This document shows, piece after piece, positions 1 through 7,709 of a stretch of DNA of 14,161 bases. Both the position numbers and the translations under genes were made by a program. Under the pieces are notes generated by a model. It was not told where the DNA came from, searched no databases, and saw nothing but the letters and a program-made list of their open reading frames with translations. The stretch comes from Oscillospiraceae bacterium (GTDB lineage Bacteria; Bacillota; Clostridia; Oscillospirales; Oscillospiraceae): assembly GCA_018265835.1 (NCBI GenBank), contig JABLYK010000050.1, positions 1-14,161 of the forward strand, given 5' to 3'. Within the stretch, counting starts at the first letter, position 1. Each line of letters begins with the position of its first letter.

Positions 1-1
1 A

Positions 2-26
2 ATCCCGTACCGCTTGCGGTACGGGA
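2..26 (-). terminator. Perfect hairpin after the DUF3467-like gene
   Basis: ATCCCGTACC and GGTACGGGAT form a perfect 10-bp stem with a GCTTGC loop. It lies 14 bases past the stop codon of the minus-strand gene at 40-276, where an intrinsic terminator would sit. The bases that would form the U-tract on the minus strand lie beyond the window edge, so terminator function is inferred. Confidence 0.5.
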
Positions 27-39
27 TGACCTTGCGCTG

Positions 40-276
40 TCATTCTGACGCCGGGTTTCCGAAGCTCTTGACGAGCAGCTGAATCAGCGCGTGCGCACCC
101 TCGCGCGTGAGCATCACGTTTGCGACCTCGTCGATCGTCTTTTCGGGCATGTCGATCAGCCCCTTCTGCTGGGGCGTGTAGTTGTGGCTCACGTACATGT
201 GGTAAAAGCTCAGCGAGCACTCGGTGCGCGAGTCGTTCGTGGAGACGTTGAACACGTTGGAAAACTGCGGTTTCAT
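40..276 (-). CDS. Small DUF3467-like hypothetical protein
   Basis: This encodes 78 residues with ATG at 276, preceded on the minus strand by a good ribosome site (GGGAGGG) and a consensus promoter (306-334). The layout resembles DUF3467 proteins: an N-terminal N-x-F-x-V strand region (SNVFNVSTND), a middle H-x-Y strand, and a C-terminal segment (ANVMLTREGAHALIQLL) like the family's A-R-hydrophobic-T-P-E-H-A-K-x-L-L helix. The protein is slightly shorter than usual for that family, has no signal peptide or membrane segment, and is probably cytosolic. DUF3467 has no known biochemical role. The family assignment comes from the motif pattern alone and could be wrong. That this is a real gene is well supported by its promoter, ribosome site and downstream hairpin. 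It diverges from the dehydratase operon and may share control of the intergenic region. Confidence 0.75.
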   Translation of the reverse strand: MKPQFSNVFNVSTNDSRTECSLSFYHMYVSHNYTPQQKGLIDMPEKTIDEVANVMLTREGAHALIQLLVKSFGNPASE

Positions 277-305
277 AGAAGTCCCTCCCGGAATCCGTTT
301 TCCCC

Positions 306-334
306 ATTATAAAACGAAATGCCGCAGCGCGCAA
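306..334 (-). promoter_or_regulatory. Sigma-A type promoter of the DUF3467-like gene
   Basis: On the minus strand, TTGCGC (329-334) and TATAAT (306-311) are separated by 17 bases, about 30 bases ahead of the start codon. A palindrome, GCGCGC-AA-GCGCGC (327-340), covers the -35 box and could be an operator or simply GC-rich chance. Confidence 0.7.
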
Positions 335-380
335 GCGCGCCATTTTTCAAACAAAATATCCTGAAATTGTCCATTTCACC

Positions 381-409
381 TTGCGGAAGCGGCTTCCATC
401 CGGTATACT
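381..409 (+). promoter_or_regulatory. Promoter of the 2-hydroxyacyl-CoA dehydratase operon, with palindrome in the spacer
   Basis: TTGCGG (381-386), a 17-base spacer and TATACT (404-409) lie 24 bases before the GTG start of the first dehydratase gene. A perfect interrupted palindrome, GGAAGC-G-GCTTCC (385-397), occupies the -35 end and most of the spacer, a position where a bound regulator would block or remodel polymerase. No regulator gene lies nearby. Confidence 0.65.
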
Positions 410-432
410 GTTACTAATCTAACGAACGGACG

Positions 433-1638
433 GTGAACCACTTGAAGGACCTGAAACATCTCTACGAATTCGAGAAGCTGCTCGAAAGCGCGAACAACGC
501 CCTCGTGCAGCAGGCCTGCGCCGGGGGGATGCACGCCGTGGGCTACACGTGCTATCACATGCCTGAGGTGCTGCTCAACACCGGCAACTGCTTTTCCGTG
601 CGTCTGCGCGCGCCGCTCACCGGCTCGCTGGACATTTCGTCCTACTACATGTCGAATTTCATCTGCGACTACTGCAAATCCATTCTGGAGCGCGGCATCG
701 AGGGCGGGTACAACTTCCTCTCCGCCATCATGGGCACCGAGACGTGCTCGGAGATGAACCGCGCGCTGGAGCATTTCGAGCTGATCCGCATCGTCGAGAA
801 CGACCCGTTCTTCGTCACGTTCATCGACATGCCGTTCAAGGTGGCCGAGCACACCGTCCGCCATTACGTCGAGCAGCTTCAGCTCAAGGTGCTGAACCCG
901 CTGCACGAGGTCTACGGCACGGATATCTCCGACGACGCGCTGCGCCAGGCGGTCGCCGAGCACAACGAGGTCTGCCGCATCCTCACGGAGATCGGGCAGT
1001 TCCGCAAGGAGGAAAATCCCCGCATCACGGGGTATGAGTACCATATTTTAAATCTCGTGAGCTACTGCTGCCCGAAGCACCTGATCGTGGATAAGCTCCG
1101 CGAGACGCTGGAGGAGCTGAAAACGCGCGAGCCGGACCCGAAGCCGCGCTGGCGCGTGAAGATCGCCGTCGTCGGCAGCGAGATCGACGACCCCGGCTTC
1201 ACGAAGCTCGTGGAGGACGCGGGCGCGCTCGTCGTGGCCGACCGCTTCTGCTTCGGCGCCACGCCGGGCAGGGAGGAGATCCACCTGCAGGAGGGGATGC
1301 CCGTGCTGGAGAGCATCGCCCGGCACTACCTGAACACCAGCCAGTGCCCGCGCTACATGTCCCGCGAGAAGGTGGAGGGGCGCTGGCAGTTCGTGGCCGA
1401 CCTCGTGCGGGAGTACCACGCGCAGGGCGTGCTGTATGAGCAGCTCAAGTTCTGCGAGTATTGGGGCTATGAGCGCGCGCTTGCGAGCCACATCATCACG
1501 CGCGACTATGGCATTCCGTCCGTCGCCGTGGACCGGCAGAACGCCACCGGCGGCAACGGGCAGCTCCGCACCCGCGTTCAGGCGTTTGTGGAGAGTCTGG
1601 AGATCAAGCAGCTCAACGCGCAGAAGGGAGGACGCTGA
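433..1638 (+). CDS. 2-hydroxyacyl-CoA dehydratase family protein, smaller subunit (HgdB/FldC-like)
   Basis: This is a 401-residue member of the 2-hydroxyacyl-CoA dehydratase family (COG1775), the [4Fe-4S] subunits that remove water from (R)-2-hydroxyacyl-CoA by a ketyl-radical mechanism in amino-acid fermentation. Family marks are visible: GYTCYHMPEVLL (residues 37-48), the CDYC pair (78-81), a TETC cysteine (105), KFCEYWGYE with Cys341, and the closing GQLRTRVQAFVE (376-387). Cys40, one of Cys78/81, and Cys105 are candidate cluster ligands. The length matches beta-type subunits. Start choice is uncertain: GTG 433 gives the longest frame, but TTG 442 is better spaced from a GGACGGTGA sequence. 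The gene is two bases from the larger subunit and clearly co-transcribed. Neither a HgdC-type ATP-dependent activator nor a CoA-transferase is in the window, so the substrate cannot be read from context. Confidence 0.88.
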   Translation: MNHLKDLKHLYEFEKLLESANNALVQQACAGGMHAVGYTCYHMPEVLLNTGNCFSVRLRAPLTGSLDISSYYMSNFICDYCKSILERGIEGGYNFLSAIMGTETCSEMNRALEHFELIRIVENDPFFVTFIDMPFKVAEHTVRHYVEQLQLKVLNPLHEVYGTDISDDALRQAVAEHNEVCRILTEIGQFRKEENPRITGYEYHILNLVSYCCPKHLIVDKLRETLEELKTREPDPKPRWRVKIAVVGSEIDDPGFTKLVEDAGALVVADRFCFGATPGREEIHLQEGMPVLESIARHYLNTSQCPRYMSREKVEGRWQFVADLVREYHAQGVLYEQLKFCEYWGYERALASHIITRDYGIPSVAVDRQNATGGNGQLRTRVQAFVESLEIKQLNAQKGGR

Positions 1639-1640
1639 CC

Positions 1641-3200
1641 ATGGCAGGCAAGCTGGACTTTTTGAAGCACCTCAACGACTATACATACCGCTTTGATGAA
1701 AAGAAGGGCCGCTTCCGCTACCGCGAGATCCGTCCGCCGCGCGACATGGCGTATGACTTTTACATGTGGTGCAAGTGTTGGAAGGACATGATCGTCTTTG
1801 TCGGCAAAGACCCGATCTCTACGGTGCGGGCGCTGTTCCGCTACCGGTGGTTCGCGTCGTATCTGACGTATCCGAACCTCGTCGACCGCGGCACGCTCGG
1901 CATGCGCGGGTCGCAGCTGCGTATGGCGCGCGAGCAGTACGACCGCATCGTGAAGAAGGCGACGGAGCTGCTGCACATCACCTTTGCCGCGGATGAGCAT
2001 TTTCATGGAGCAAACAAGCGCTCGAAGAAGATCGTCCTGTTCGACGAGCTGGTGCCGTGCGAGATCATGGCGGGCTTCCCGAACCTGATCGGCCTGCCGG
2101 CGCAGACGCTGCCGGTGTTCCTCTGCTCCATCCTCGACCAGCAGATCACCCCGCCGTATCTCGACGCGGCGGAGAACTTCGGCATCCCGGCGGACGTGTG
2201 CCCACTGCCCGCTGCGGAGGCCGGCTGCGCCCTGCTCGACGAATACCCGAAGCTCGGCGTGTGCTTCGTCTCGTGCAACATGCCGTGCGACGGCTCGGTC
2301 ATGACCTCGGCGTATCAGGACCGGTATTTCAAGCTCCCGACCTACTGCTTCGGCGTGCCCACGCGCTATACGGAGGCGCCCGTGCAGCAGTACGCCGTGG
2401 ACGAGATGCGCGGCCTCATCGCCTTCATCGAGGAACAGACCGGCGAAACCTTCAACTGGGACACGTTCCTTGCCGCGATGAAGGTGTATAACCAGCAGAC
2501 GGCCTACGAGGTGCAGAAGTGGGAGGTCAACCGCACGCCGTACCCGCAGATGACGGGCGAGACGTTCTGGATCTACCGCATGTTTTTCTACCACCTCTCC
2601 GGCGGTATGGACAAGGCGTTTTTGAAGACCGATGCGCGCGTGAATAAGCTCATGATGGAGGGCTATGCCAAAAAGCGCCCGTGCAGCCGCGAGATGCGCC
2701 ACCGCTGCGTGGAGTGGTCGTGCCCGGCGAATTTCTATCCGGACTTCTCCGTCTGGGCAGAAAACTGCTGGGGCATCAACGTCCTTGCCAGCATGGAGTC
2801 GCTCATCTCGGATATCATCATCGACACGGAGGATCACGACCGGGCGCTGGCCGGCCTCGCCATGACGTATCAGCGCGCCACCATGCGCAAGCACACCAAG
2901 GGCGGCTATGCGAACGTGCTCGACGAGCTGTGGAAGGTCTGTGCGCTGTATGACGCTGATATGGTGCTCATGTACGACCAGATTTCCTGCAAGGGCATGG
3001 ACGGTCTGCGCGGCGTGTTCGAGGAGCAGGCGGCCGCGCGCGGCGTGCATATGCTGTGGGTCTCGCAGGATCTGATGGATGCGCGCACGATTTCGAAGCG
3101 CGACATGCGCCGGCAGGTGAATCTGTACATGCAGACCGTCATGGGCGAAGAGCCGTTGCGCCCGGATCTGCTGGACTTCGACGACGCGCTGACCTGGTAA
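1641..3200 (+). CDS. 2-hydroxyacyl-CoA dehydratase family protein, larger subunit (HgdA/FldB-like)
   Basis: This 519-residue protein starts two bases after the preceding stop, with AGGGAGG as ribosome site, so the two subunits are translationally linked. The central region (about 128-250) carries the family pattern: DELVPCEIMAGFPNL (135-149), PPYLDAAENFGIP (171-183), and a cysteine set at 140, 187, 212 and 216 (VSCNMPC). The C-terminal domain repeats the fold and holds YDQISCKGMDGLRGVF near the end. It is some 40 residues longer than well-known HgdA proteins, mostly from an N-terminal extension of about 120 residues with WCKCW (43-47). It should pair with the upstream protein as a heterodimer and need an ATP-driven activator encoded elsewhere. 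Substrates in the family include 2-hydroxyglutaryl-, lactoyl-, phenyllactyl- and 2-hydroxyisocaproyl-CoA; I cannot choose between them. Benzoyl-CoA-reductase-like subunits share the fold and are an alternative. Confidence 0.88.
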   Translation: MAGKLDFLKHLNDYTYRFDEKKGRFRYREIRPPRDMAYDFYMWCKCWKDMIVFVGKDPISTVRALFRYRWFASYLTYPNLVDRGTLGMRGSQLRMAREQYDRIVKKATELLHITFAADEHFHGANKRSKKIVLFDELVPCEIMAGFPNLIGLPAQTLPVFLCSILDQQITPPYLDAAENFGIPADVCPLPAAEAGCALLDEYPKLGVCFVSCNMPCDGSVMTSAYQDRYFKLPTYCFGVPTRYTEAPVQQYAVDEMRGLIAFIEEQTGETFNWDTFLAAMKVYNQQTAYEVQKWEVNRTPYPQMTGETFWIYRMFFYHLSGGMDKAFLKTDARVNKLMMEGYAKKRPCSREMRHRCVEWSCPANFYPDFSVWAENCWGINVLASMESLISDIIIDTEDHDRALAGLAMTYQRATMRKHTKGGYANVLDELWKVCALYDADMVLMYDQISCKGMDGLRGVFEEQAAARGVHMLWVSQDLMDARTISKRDMRRQVNLYMQTVMGEEPLRPDLLDFDDALTW

Positions 3201-3285
3201 CGGCGTCGGCGTCAGAACGGGCGCATTGCGTTCCGCTTCCCGGGCAAGCCGGAAAGCTTCACATCCATTTCCCCGTTCTTCCTTA

Positions 3286-3314
3286 CCCGGCCGCAGGTCA
3301 AGCCTGCGTCCGGG
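3286..3314. repeat. Dispersed hairpin repeat, family 2, copy 1
   Basis: CCCGGCCGCAGG and CCTGCGTCCGGG pair over 11 of 12 positions around a TCAAG loop. The flanks TTCTTCCTTACCC on the left and GACGCG-GGG on the right recur with the same inner stem at 9183-9211. It stands about 25 bases before the composite repeat at 3338 and may belong to the same element. Confidence 0.65.
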
Positions 3315-3337
3315 GGACGCGGGGGTGCGCGCCTTTT

Positions 3338-3452
3338 AAAGGCTTCCCCCTCCGGGGGAAGCTGTCGGCGTAGCCGACTGATGAGGGGAATGCATCCGGA
3401 CACCTCATCCGTCACGCTTCGCGTGCCACCTTCCCCTCAAGGGGAAGGCTTT
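3338..3452 (+). repeat. Composite REPIN-like element, complete copy A-B
   Basis: Two related arms face each other across a 12-base spacer. Arm I (3338-3388) has a hairpin GCTTCCCCC-TCC-GGGGGAAGC, a second stem GTCGGC-GTA-GCCGAC and the tail TGATGAGGGG. Arm II (3401-3452, inverted) has CACCTCATC, a stem GTCACGC-TTC-GCGTGCC and the hairpin CCTTCCCC-TCAA-GGGGAAGG followed by CTTT. The outer ends are imperfect inverted repeats. The same arm order appears on the other strand at 9328-9479. No gene fits in this block, and open frames across it are low-complexity artefacts. Confidence 0.8.
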
Positions 3453-3453
3453 C

Positions 3454-3520
3454 AAGGCTTCCCCCTCCGGGGGAAGCTGTCGCCGTCAGGCGACTGATGA
3501 GGGGGACATCGCAGCATATT
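3454..3520 (+). repeat. Solo arm I of the composite repeat, copy C
   Basis: This has the same hairpin AGGCTTCCCCC/GGGGGAAGC as copy A, with a second stem GTCGCC-GTCA-GGCGAC, then TGATGAGGGGG and the spacer ACATCGCAGCATATT. That spacer matches the one inside the complete copy at 9328-9479 except for one base, but the second arm is missing. It looks like a broken element. The rest of 3521-3568 holds nothing I recognise. Confidence 0.75.
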
Positions 3521-3568
3521 CCGCATTGTGGCGTGTACCAACGGGCCGATGTGGGCGCTGCCACACGC

Positions 3569-3597
3569 TTGCTTTTTTCACGTGCCTGTCGTAAAAT
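3569..3597 (+). promoter_or_regulatory. Promoter of mnmG-mnmA
   Basis: TTGCTT (3569-3574), a 17-base spacer and TAAAAT (3592-3597) give a predicted start near 3604, some 27 bases before the mnmG ATG. Confidence 0.55.
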
Positions 3598-3630
3598 AAA
3601 CTGTTATCCTATTCTTTCGGAGGCACATTC

Positions 3631-5499
3631 ATGCGATACGACGCCGGAACCTGTGACATCGCCGTGGTCGGCGCGGGGCACGCGGGCATTGAAGCCGCGC
3701 TGGCCGCCGCGCGGCTGGGGCTGGACACGGTCTGCTTTACGATCAACCTCGACGCGGTGGGCAACATGCCGTGCAACCCGGCCATCGGCGGCACGGGCAA
3801 GGGTCACCTCGTGCGCGAGCTGGACGCGCTCGGCGGCGAGATGGCGCGCGCGGCGGACAAAGCGTGCATCCAGTACCGGATGCTCAACCGCGGCAAAGGC
3901 CCGGCGGTGCACTCGCTGCGCGCGCAGGCCGACCGGCGGCTGTACCAGTCCGTGATGAAGCACACCCTGGAGCTGCAGGAAAACCTCCGCGTCAAGCAGG
4001 CGGAGGTCGTCTCGGTCGAGGTGGAACATGGCCGTGTCGCCGCCGTGGTGACGGCGACGGGCGCGGTCTACCGCTGCCGTGCGGTCGTGCTCGCCACGGG
4101 CACGTACCTGCGCGGGCGCACCATCGTGGGAGACGTGCTGCGCGACTCGGGGCCGGACGGACTTGCGGCGGCAGGGCCGCTCGCGGAATGCTGCGCGGCG
4201 CTGGGCCTGTCCATGCGCCGGTTTAAGACCGGCACGCCCCCGCGTGTGAACGCGCGCACGGTGGACTTCTCCAAAATGGAGCTGCAGCCCGGCGACGCGG
4301 AGATCGAGCCGTTTTCCTTCACGACTACGCGCCCCGTGGAGAACAAGGCCGTCTGCTACCTGACGTATACGAACGAGCGCACGCATGCAATCATCCGCGC
4401 GAATCTCGACCGCAGCCCGATCTACTCCGGCGTGATCGAGGGCGTCGGCCCGCGCTACTGTCCGTCGATCGAGACGAAGATCATGACCTTCCCCGATAAG
4501 CCGCGCCACCAGCTCTTTGTGGAGCCGATGGGGCTGAACACCGAGGAGCTGTACATTCAGGGCTTTTCCTCGTCGCTGCCGGAGGATGTGCAGGTCGAGA
4601 TGCTGCACACCATTCCGGGTCTGGAGCACGCGGAGATGACCCGCTGCGCCTACGCCATCGAGTACGACTGCGTCGATCCCACGGAACTGAAGCCCACGCT
4701 GGAGACGAAGAAGATCGCCGGGCTCTACGGCGCGGGGCAGTTCAACGGCTCGTCCGGGTACGAGGAGGCCGCCGTGCAGGGCTTCGTCGCGGGCGTGAAC
4801 GCCGCGCTGCAGCTCAAGGGCGCAGAACCGATGGTGCTCCGCCGCTCGGACGGGTACATCGGCACGCTGATCGACGACCTCGTCACGAAGGGCACGAACG
4901 AGCCGTACCGCATCATGACCTCGCGCTCGGAATACCGCCTGCTGCACCGGCAGGACAATGCCGACGAGCGCCTGAGCGCCATCGGCCACCGCATCGGCCT
5001 GATTTCGGACGCGCGGTACGAGGCCGTGCTGGAAAAATACCGCGCCGTGGACGCGGAGTGCGCGCGGCTGGAGCGCACGCACCTCCCGCCGTCGGACGCG
5101 CTCGCGGGTATGCTCGTCTCGCGCGGCACCGCGCCGACCGCGTCGGGCGCGAGCCTCGCCGATCTCCTGCGCCGCCCGCAGATCACGTATGCCGATCTCG
5201 CCCCGTTCGATTCCGCGCGCCCGGCTCTGCCGCGCCCCGTGTGGGAGCAGGCGGAGATCCGGCTGAAATATGCGGGGTACATCAAGCGCCAGCTCAGGCA
5301 GGTCGAGGAATTCTCCAAGCTCGAAAACCGCCGCCTGCCGGAGGACATCGACTATACCGCCGTCACCTGCCTGCGTCTGGAGGCGCGCCAGAAGCTGCAA
5401 AAGCTGCGCCCGGCGAACATCGGTCAGGCCAGCCGCATCTCCGGCGTGTCGCCCGCGGATATCGCAACGCTGATGGTCTACTTGGAAACGAAAGCGTGA
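3631..5499 (+). CDS. mnmG: tRNA uridine-5-carboxymethylaminomethyl(34) synthesis enzyme MnmG (GidA)
   Basis: MnmG is the FAD-binding half of the MnmE-MnmG complex, which adds the carboxymethylaminomethyl group to C5 of wobble uridine U34 in several tRNAs, using methylene-tetrahydrofolate and NADH. The 622-residue length is normal. Visible marks are the FAD-binding GAGHAG (14-19), the NMPCNPAIGGTGKGHL segment with Cys48, GPRYCPSIETK with Cys277 (the two functionally important family cysteines), the SGYEEAAVQGFVAG segment (375-388), and the C-terminal helical domain that contacts tRNA and MnmE. The start is ATG 3631 with GGAGG nine bases upstream. mnmG usually sits with mnmE and rsmG; here neither is adjacent and it instead leads a short operon with mnmA, 55 bases downstream. 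Identification is secure. Confidence 0.97.
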   Translation: MRYDAGTCDIAVVGAGHAGIEAALAAARLGLDTVCFTINLDAVGNMPCNPAIGGTGKGHLVRELDALGGEMARAADKACIQYRMLNRGKGPAVHSLRAQADRRLYQSVMKHTLELQENLRVKQAEVVSVEVEHGRVAAVVTATGAVYRCRAVVLATGTYLRGRTIVGDVLRDSGPDGLAAAGPLAECCAALGLSMRRFKTGTPPRVNARTVDFSKMELQPGDAEIEPFSFTTTRPVENKAVCYLTYTNERTHAIIRANLDRSPIYSGVIEGVGPRYCPSIETKIMTFPDKPRHQLFVEPMGLNTEELYIQGFSSSLPEDVQVEMLHTIPGLEHAEMTRCAYAIEYDCVDPTELKPTLETKKIAGLYGAGQFNGSSGYEEAAVQGFVAGVNAALQLKGAEPMVLRRSDGYIGTLIDDLVTKGTNEPYRIMTSRSEYRLLHRQDNADERLSAIGHRIGLISDARYEAVLEKYRAVDAECARLERTHLPPSDALAGMLVSRGTAPTASGASLADLLRRPQITYADLAPFDSARPALPRPVWEQAEIRLKYAGYIKRQLRQVEEFSKLENRRLPEDIDYTAVTCLRLEARQKLQKLRPANIGQASRISGVSPADIATLMVYLETKA

Positions 5500-5554
5500 C
5501 CATTCGGCGCGTTGACCCCACGCGCAGAATCCCCCTTGCACAGGAGGCTATTTT

Positions 5555-6553
5555 ATGGAACACGTCATTCTCGGCCTGTCGGGCGGGGTGGACTCCGCCG
5601 TCAGCGCCGCGCTGCTGCTGCGGCAGGGCTACGCCGTCACGGGGCTGTATCTCGATAACGGCGTCCCCGGCACCGGCGCGCAGGATGCGCAGACCGTGGC
5701 CGGCGCGGTGGGCATCCCCCTGCGCGTGCTGGACATCCGCGACGCGCTGGAGATGCACGTCTGCGCCCCGTTCGCGGCGGCGTATCTCGAAGGAAAAACG
5801 CCGAACCCCTGCATTCTCTGCAACCCCACCGTCAAGTTCCGGGCGCTGCTCGCCTGCGCGGACGCGCTCGGCGCGCAGTACGTTGCCACCGGGCACTACG
5901 CCCGCGCGCGCGGCGGCGCATTATATAAAGGGATGCCCGCGAACGACCAGAGCTACATGCTCTGCCGCCTGACGCGCGAACAGGTGTCGCGTCTGCTGCT
6001 GCCGCTCGGCGATTATGAAAAGGCGCAGGTGCGCGCTTTGGCCGATGAATTGCATCTCCCCGTCGCGCGCAAGCCCGACAGCATGGAGATCTGCTTCATC
6101 CCGGATAAGGATTATGTAAACTGGATGGCGCAGCGCACGGCCCTGCCCGGGCCGGGCGATTTTGTGCTGCACGGTGCGGTCATCGGGCAGCATGACGGCA
6201 TTTTCCGCTACACCGTTGGCCAGCGCCGCCCCGGCCTTGTGGACGGACGCAAGGTGTATGTCTCGCGCATCGACGCGGCGTCGAATACGGTCGAGCTGGC
6301 GCTTTGGGAGGAGCTGTTCCACACCGAGGTGCACGCCGAGCGCTTCAACTGGCTCATCGACCCGCCCGCAGCGCCCATCCGCGCGACGGTGCGCGTGCGC
6401 CATACGAAGTGGGAGAATCCGCCCTGCACCGTGGTCGCAGAGGGCGACCGCGTCACCATCACCTGCGACGAGCCGGTGCGCGCGCCTGCGCCGGGGCAGT
6501 CCGCCGTGCTCTACGACGGCGACCGCGTCCTCGGCGGCGGCTTCATCGTTTGA
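5555..6553 (+). CDS. mnmA: tRNA-specific 2-thiouridylase MnmA (TrmU)
   Basis: MnmA adenylates U34 of Lys, Glu and Gln tRNAs and replaces the C2 oxygen with sulfur from a persulfide relay. The 332-residue protein has the PP-loop SGGVDSAV (9-16), the active-site NPCILCN (84-90; Cys86 is the expected nucleophile), GHYA (113-116), and the second catalytic cysteine in DSMEICFI (Cys180). TVGQRRPGL and the C-terminal beta-barrel region follow. It is a little shorter than typical MnmA (about 350-370), with a short loop after the first beta strands where many homologues carry extra residues; both catalytic cysteines are intact. The start ATG has AGGAGG eight bases upstream. It is likely co-transcribed with mnmG, which works on the same nucleotide; a weak hairpin, GCGCGT/ACGCGC, lies between them at 5507-5525. 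Confidence 0.96.
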   Translation: MEHVILGLSGGVDSAVSAALLLRQGYAVTGLYLDNGVPGTGAQDAQTVAGAVGIPLRVLDIRDALEMHVCAPFAAAYLEGKTPNPCILCNPTVKFRALLACADALGAQYVATGHYARARGGALYKGMPANDQSYMLCRLTREQVSRLLLPLGDYEKAQVRALADELHLPVARKPDSMEICFIPDKDYVNWMAQRTALPGPGDFVLHGAVIGQHDGIFRYTVGQRRPGLVDGRKVYVSRIDAASNTVELALWEELFHTEVHAERFNWLIDPPAAPIRATVRVRHTKWENPPCTVVAEGDRVTITCDEPVRAPAPGQSAVLYDGDRVLGGGFIV

Positions 6554-6567
6554 GATTGTGGAAGTAA

Positions 6568-6603
6568 GTCCCCCGCCCCGGCCTTGCGGCCGGGACGGGG
6601 GAC
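6568..6603 (+). terminator. GC-rich hairpin after mnmA
   Basis: GTCCCCCGCCCCGGCC and GGCCGGGACGGGGGAC pair at 15 of 16 positions around TTGC, starting 15 bases after the mnmA stop. There is no following T-tract, so it may be a weak or factor-assisted terminator, or an RNA 3'-end stabiliser. Confidence 0.5.
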
Positions 6604-6764
6604 GAGTGCATTGCCCATTTAAATCCGCAGAACATTCCCAACAGGGTGTCCCTCTTTTCAACACAGTTACGCGACAGCATGTTGTGTTTTGCATCACATT
6701 TTTTGTGAGATGTGACAAATTTGAGCGATTTTACGTGTTAATTTTTAGATTAGTTCGATTCGAC
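6604..6764. other. AT-rich intergenic stretch before the nfnA promoter
   Basis: This stretch is markedly more AT-rich than its surroundings. It contains short inverted repeats: AACACA (6660-6665) with TGTGTT (6684-6689), and CATCACA/TGTGAGATG around a T-run (about 6691-6712). They could form small hairpins or regulator sites of the TGTGA type, but none is a convincing match to a named regulator. I see no coding frame. Confidence 0.3.
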
Positions 6765-6793
6765 TTGTGAAAACCGGCGGTTTCCGCTATAAT
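6765..6793 (+). promoter_or_regulatory. Strong promoter of nfnA-nfnB
   Basis: TTGTGA (6765-6770), a 17-base spacer and a perfect TATAAT (6788-6793) place the transcript start near 6800, only about 14 bases ahead of the ATG. A palindrome, AAACCG-G-CGGTTT (6771-6783), fills most of the spacer, as in the promoter at 381-409. Confidence 0.8.
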
Positions 6794-6813
6794 CGTTCAG
6801 TGAGGTGAATTTC

Positions 6814-7707
6814 ATGTTCAAAATCGTCAAAAAAGAACAATTATCGGATAATATGTACCGCGTAACCTTCCACGCGCCGCTGGTTGCCCGCAAGGCGCAG
6901 CCGGGTCAGTTTTTGATGTTCCGCGTCGATGAGTTCGGCGAACGCATGCCCATCACGATCTCCTATTATGACCGCGAAGCCGGCGACGTCACCGTCATCA
7001 TGCAGAAGGTCGGCAGCACCACTGCGCTGCTGGCGAGCATGAACGAGGGCGACTATGTGGCCGACGTGGTCGGCCCGCTCGGCAATCCTGCGGAGTTCGA
7101 CGACATGCATAAGGTCGTCGTCGTGGGCGGCGGCTCCGGTTGCGCCATCGCATGGCCGCAGGCGAAAGAGGCCAACGCGCGCGGCTGCGAGGTCGATATC
7201 ATCGCGGGCTTCCGCTCCAAGAACATCGTCGTCCTGGAGGACGAGATGAAGGCCTGCTGCAAGAATCTCTACATGATGACCGACGACGGCACCTACGGCG
7301 AAAAGGGCTTCGTCACCGTGAAGCTCAAGGAGCTGCTCGAAAAGGCCAAGGCCGAGGGGCAGCAGTATGACCACTGCATCTGCATCGGCCCGCTGCCGAT
7401 GATGAAGTTCGTGTGCGAGATCACGAAGGAATACGGCGTGGCCACCATGGTCGATATGAACTGCATCATGATCGACGGCTCCGGCATGTGCGGCGGCTGC
7501 CGCCTGACCGTGGACGGCAAGATGAAGTTCACCTGCGTGGATGGCCCTGAGTTCGACGGCCATCTCGTGGACTTCGACGAAGCGATTGCCCGCTCCAAGA
7601 TCTATGAGGAGCAGGAGCAGAAGGTCTTCCAGAGACGGCATCACTACTGCAACCTGCAGGCGATGGCCGACGCGGAAGAAGCAAATCGGAAGAAGGAGGA
7701 GCAGTAA
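6814..7707 (+). CDS. nfnA: Sulfide/dihydroorotate dehydrogenase-like FAD/NAD-binding protein; NfnA-type small subunit
   Basis: This 297-residue flavoprotein is the small partner of the next gene. It has an FAD-binding barrel with RMPITIS (44-50), an NAD(P)-binding domain with GGGSGC (105-110), and a C-terminal [2Fe-2S] module, DGSGMCGGC...TC, with Cys226, Cys229 and Cys241; Asp221 is a candidate fourth ligand, since NfnA is known to use Asp plus three Cys. In the Nfn complex it oxidises NADH next to the bifurcating partner. ATG 6814 is chosen over the in-frame GTG 6805 because GAGGTGA (6803-6808 region) is then a well-placed ribosome site that would otherwise overlap the start. The motif after GGG differs from the common GGGxGxAP form (SGCAIAWPQ here). 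It is two bases from nfnB, with the stop and next ribosome site interlocked. Confidence 0.88.
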   Translation: MFKIVKKEQLSDNMYRVTFHAPLVARKAQPGQFLMFRVDEFGERMPITISYYDREAGDVTVIMQKVGSTTALLASMNEGDYVADVVGPLGNPAEFDDMHKVVVVGGGSGCAIAWPQAKEANARGCEVDIIAGFRSKNIVVLEDEMKACCKNLYMMTDDGTYGEKGFVTVKLKELLEKAKAEGQQYDHCICIGPLPMMKFVCEITKEYGVATMVDMNCIMIDGSGMCGGCRLTVDGKMKFTCVDGPEFDGHLVDFDEAIARSKIYEEQEQKVFQRRHHYCNLQAMADAEEANRKKEEQ

Positions 7708-7709
7708 TC

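Noticed and set aside
3338..3506. CRISPR array suggested by regular repeats
   Set aside because: Units alternate in orientation, spacers are not uniform, repeats are compound hairpins and no cas gene is present.
3604..5541. Long open frame on the minus strand opposite mnmG (about 645 codons)
   Set aside because: It is antisense to a certain mnmG, is Arg/His/Ala-rich with no domain, and arises from GC-biased third positions. The similar frame opposite the large dehydratase subunit (1578-3050) is rejected for the same reason.
6765..6783. Rex-type redox operator over the nfn promoter (TTGTGAAAA...)
   Set aside because: Only the left half resembles a Rex site; the right half lacks the inverted TTCACAA, and the palindrome present has a different sequence.
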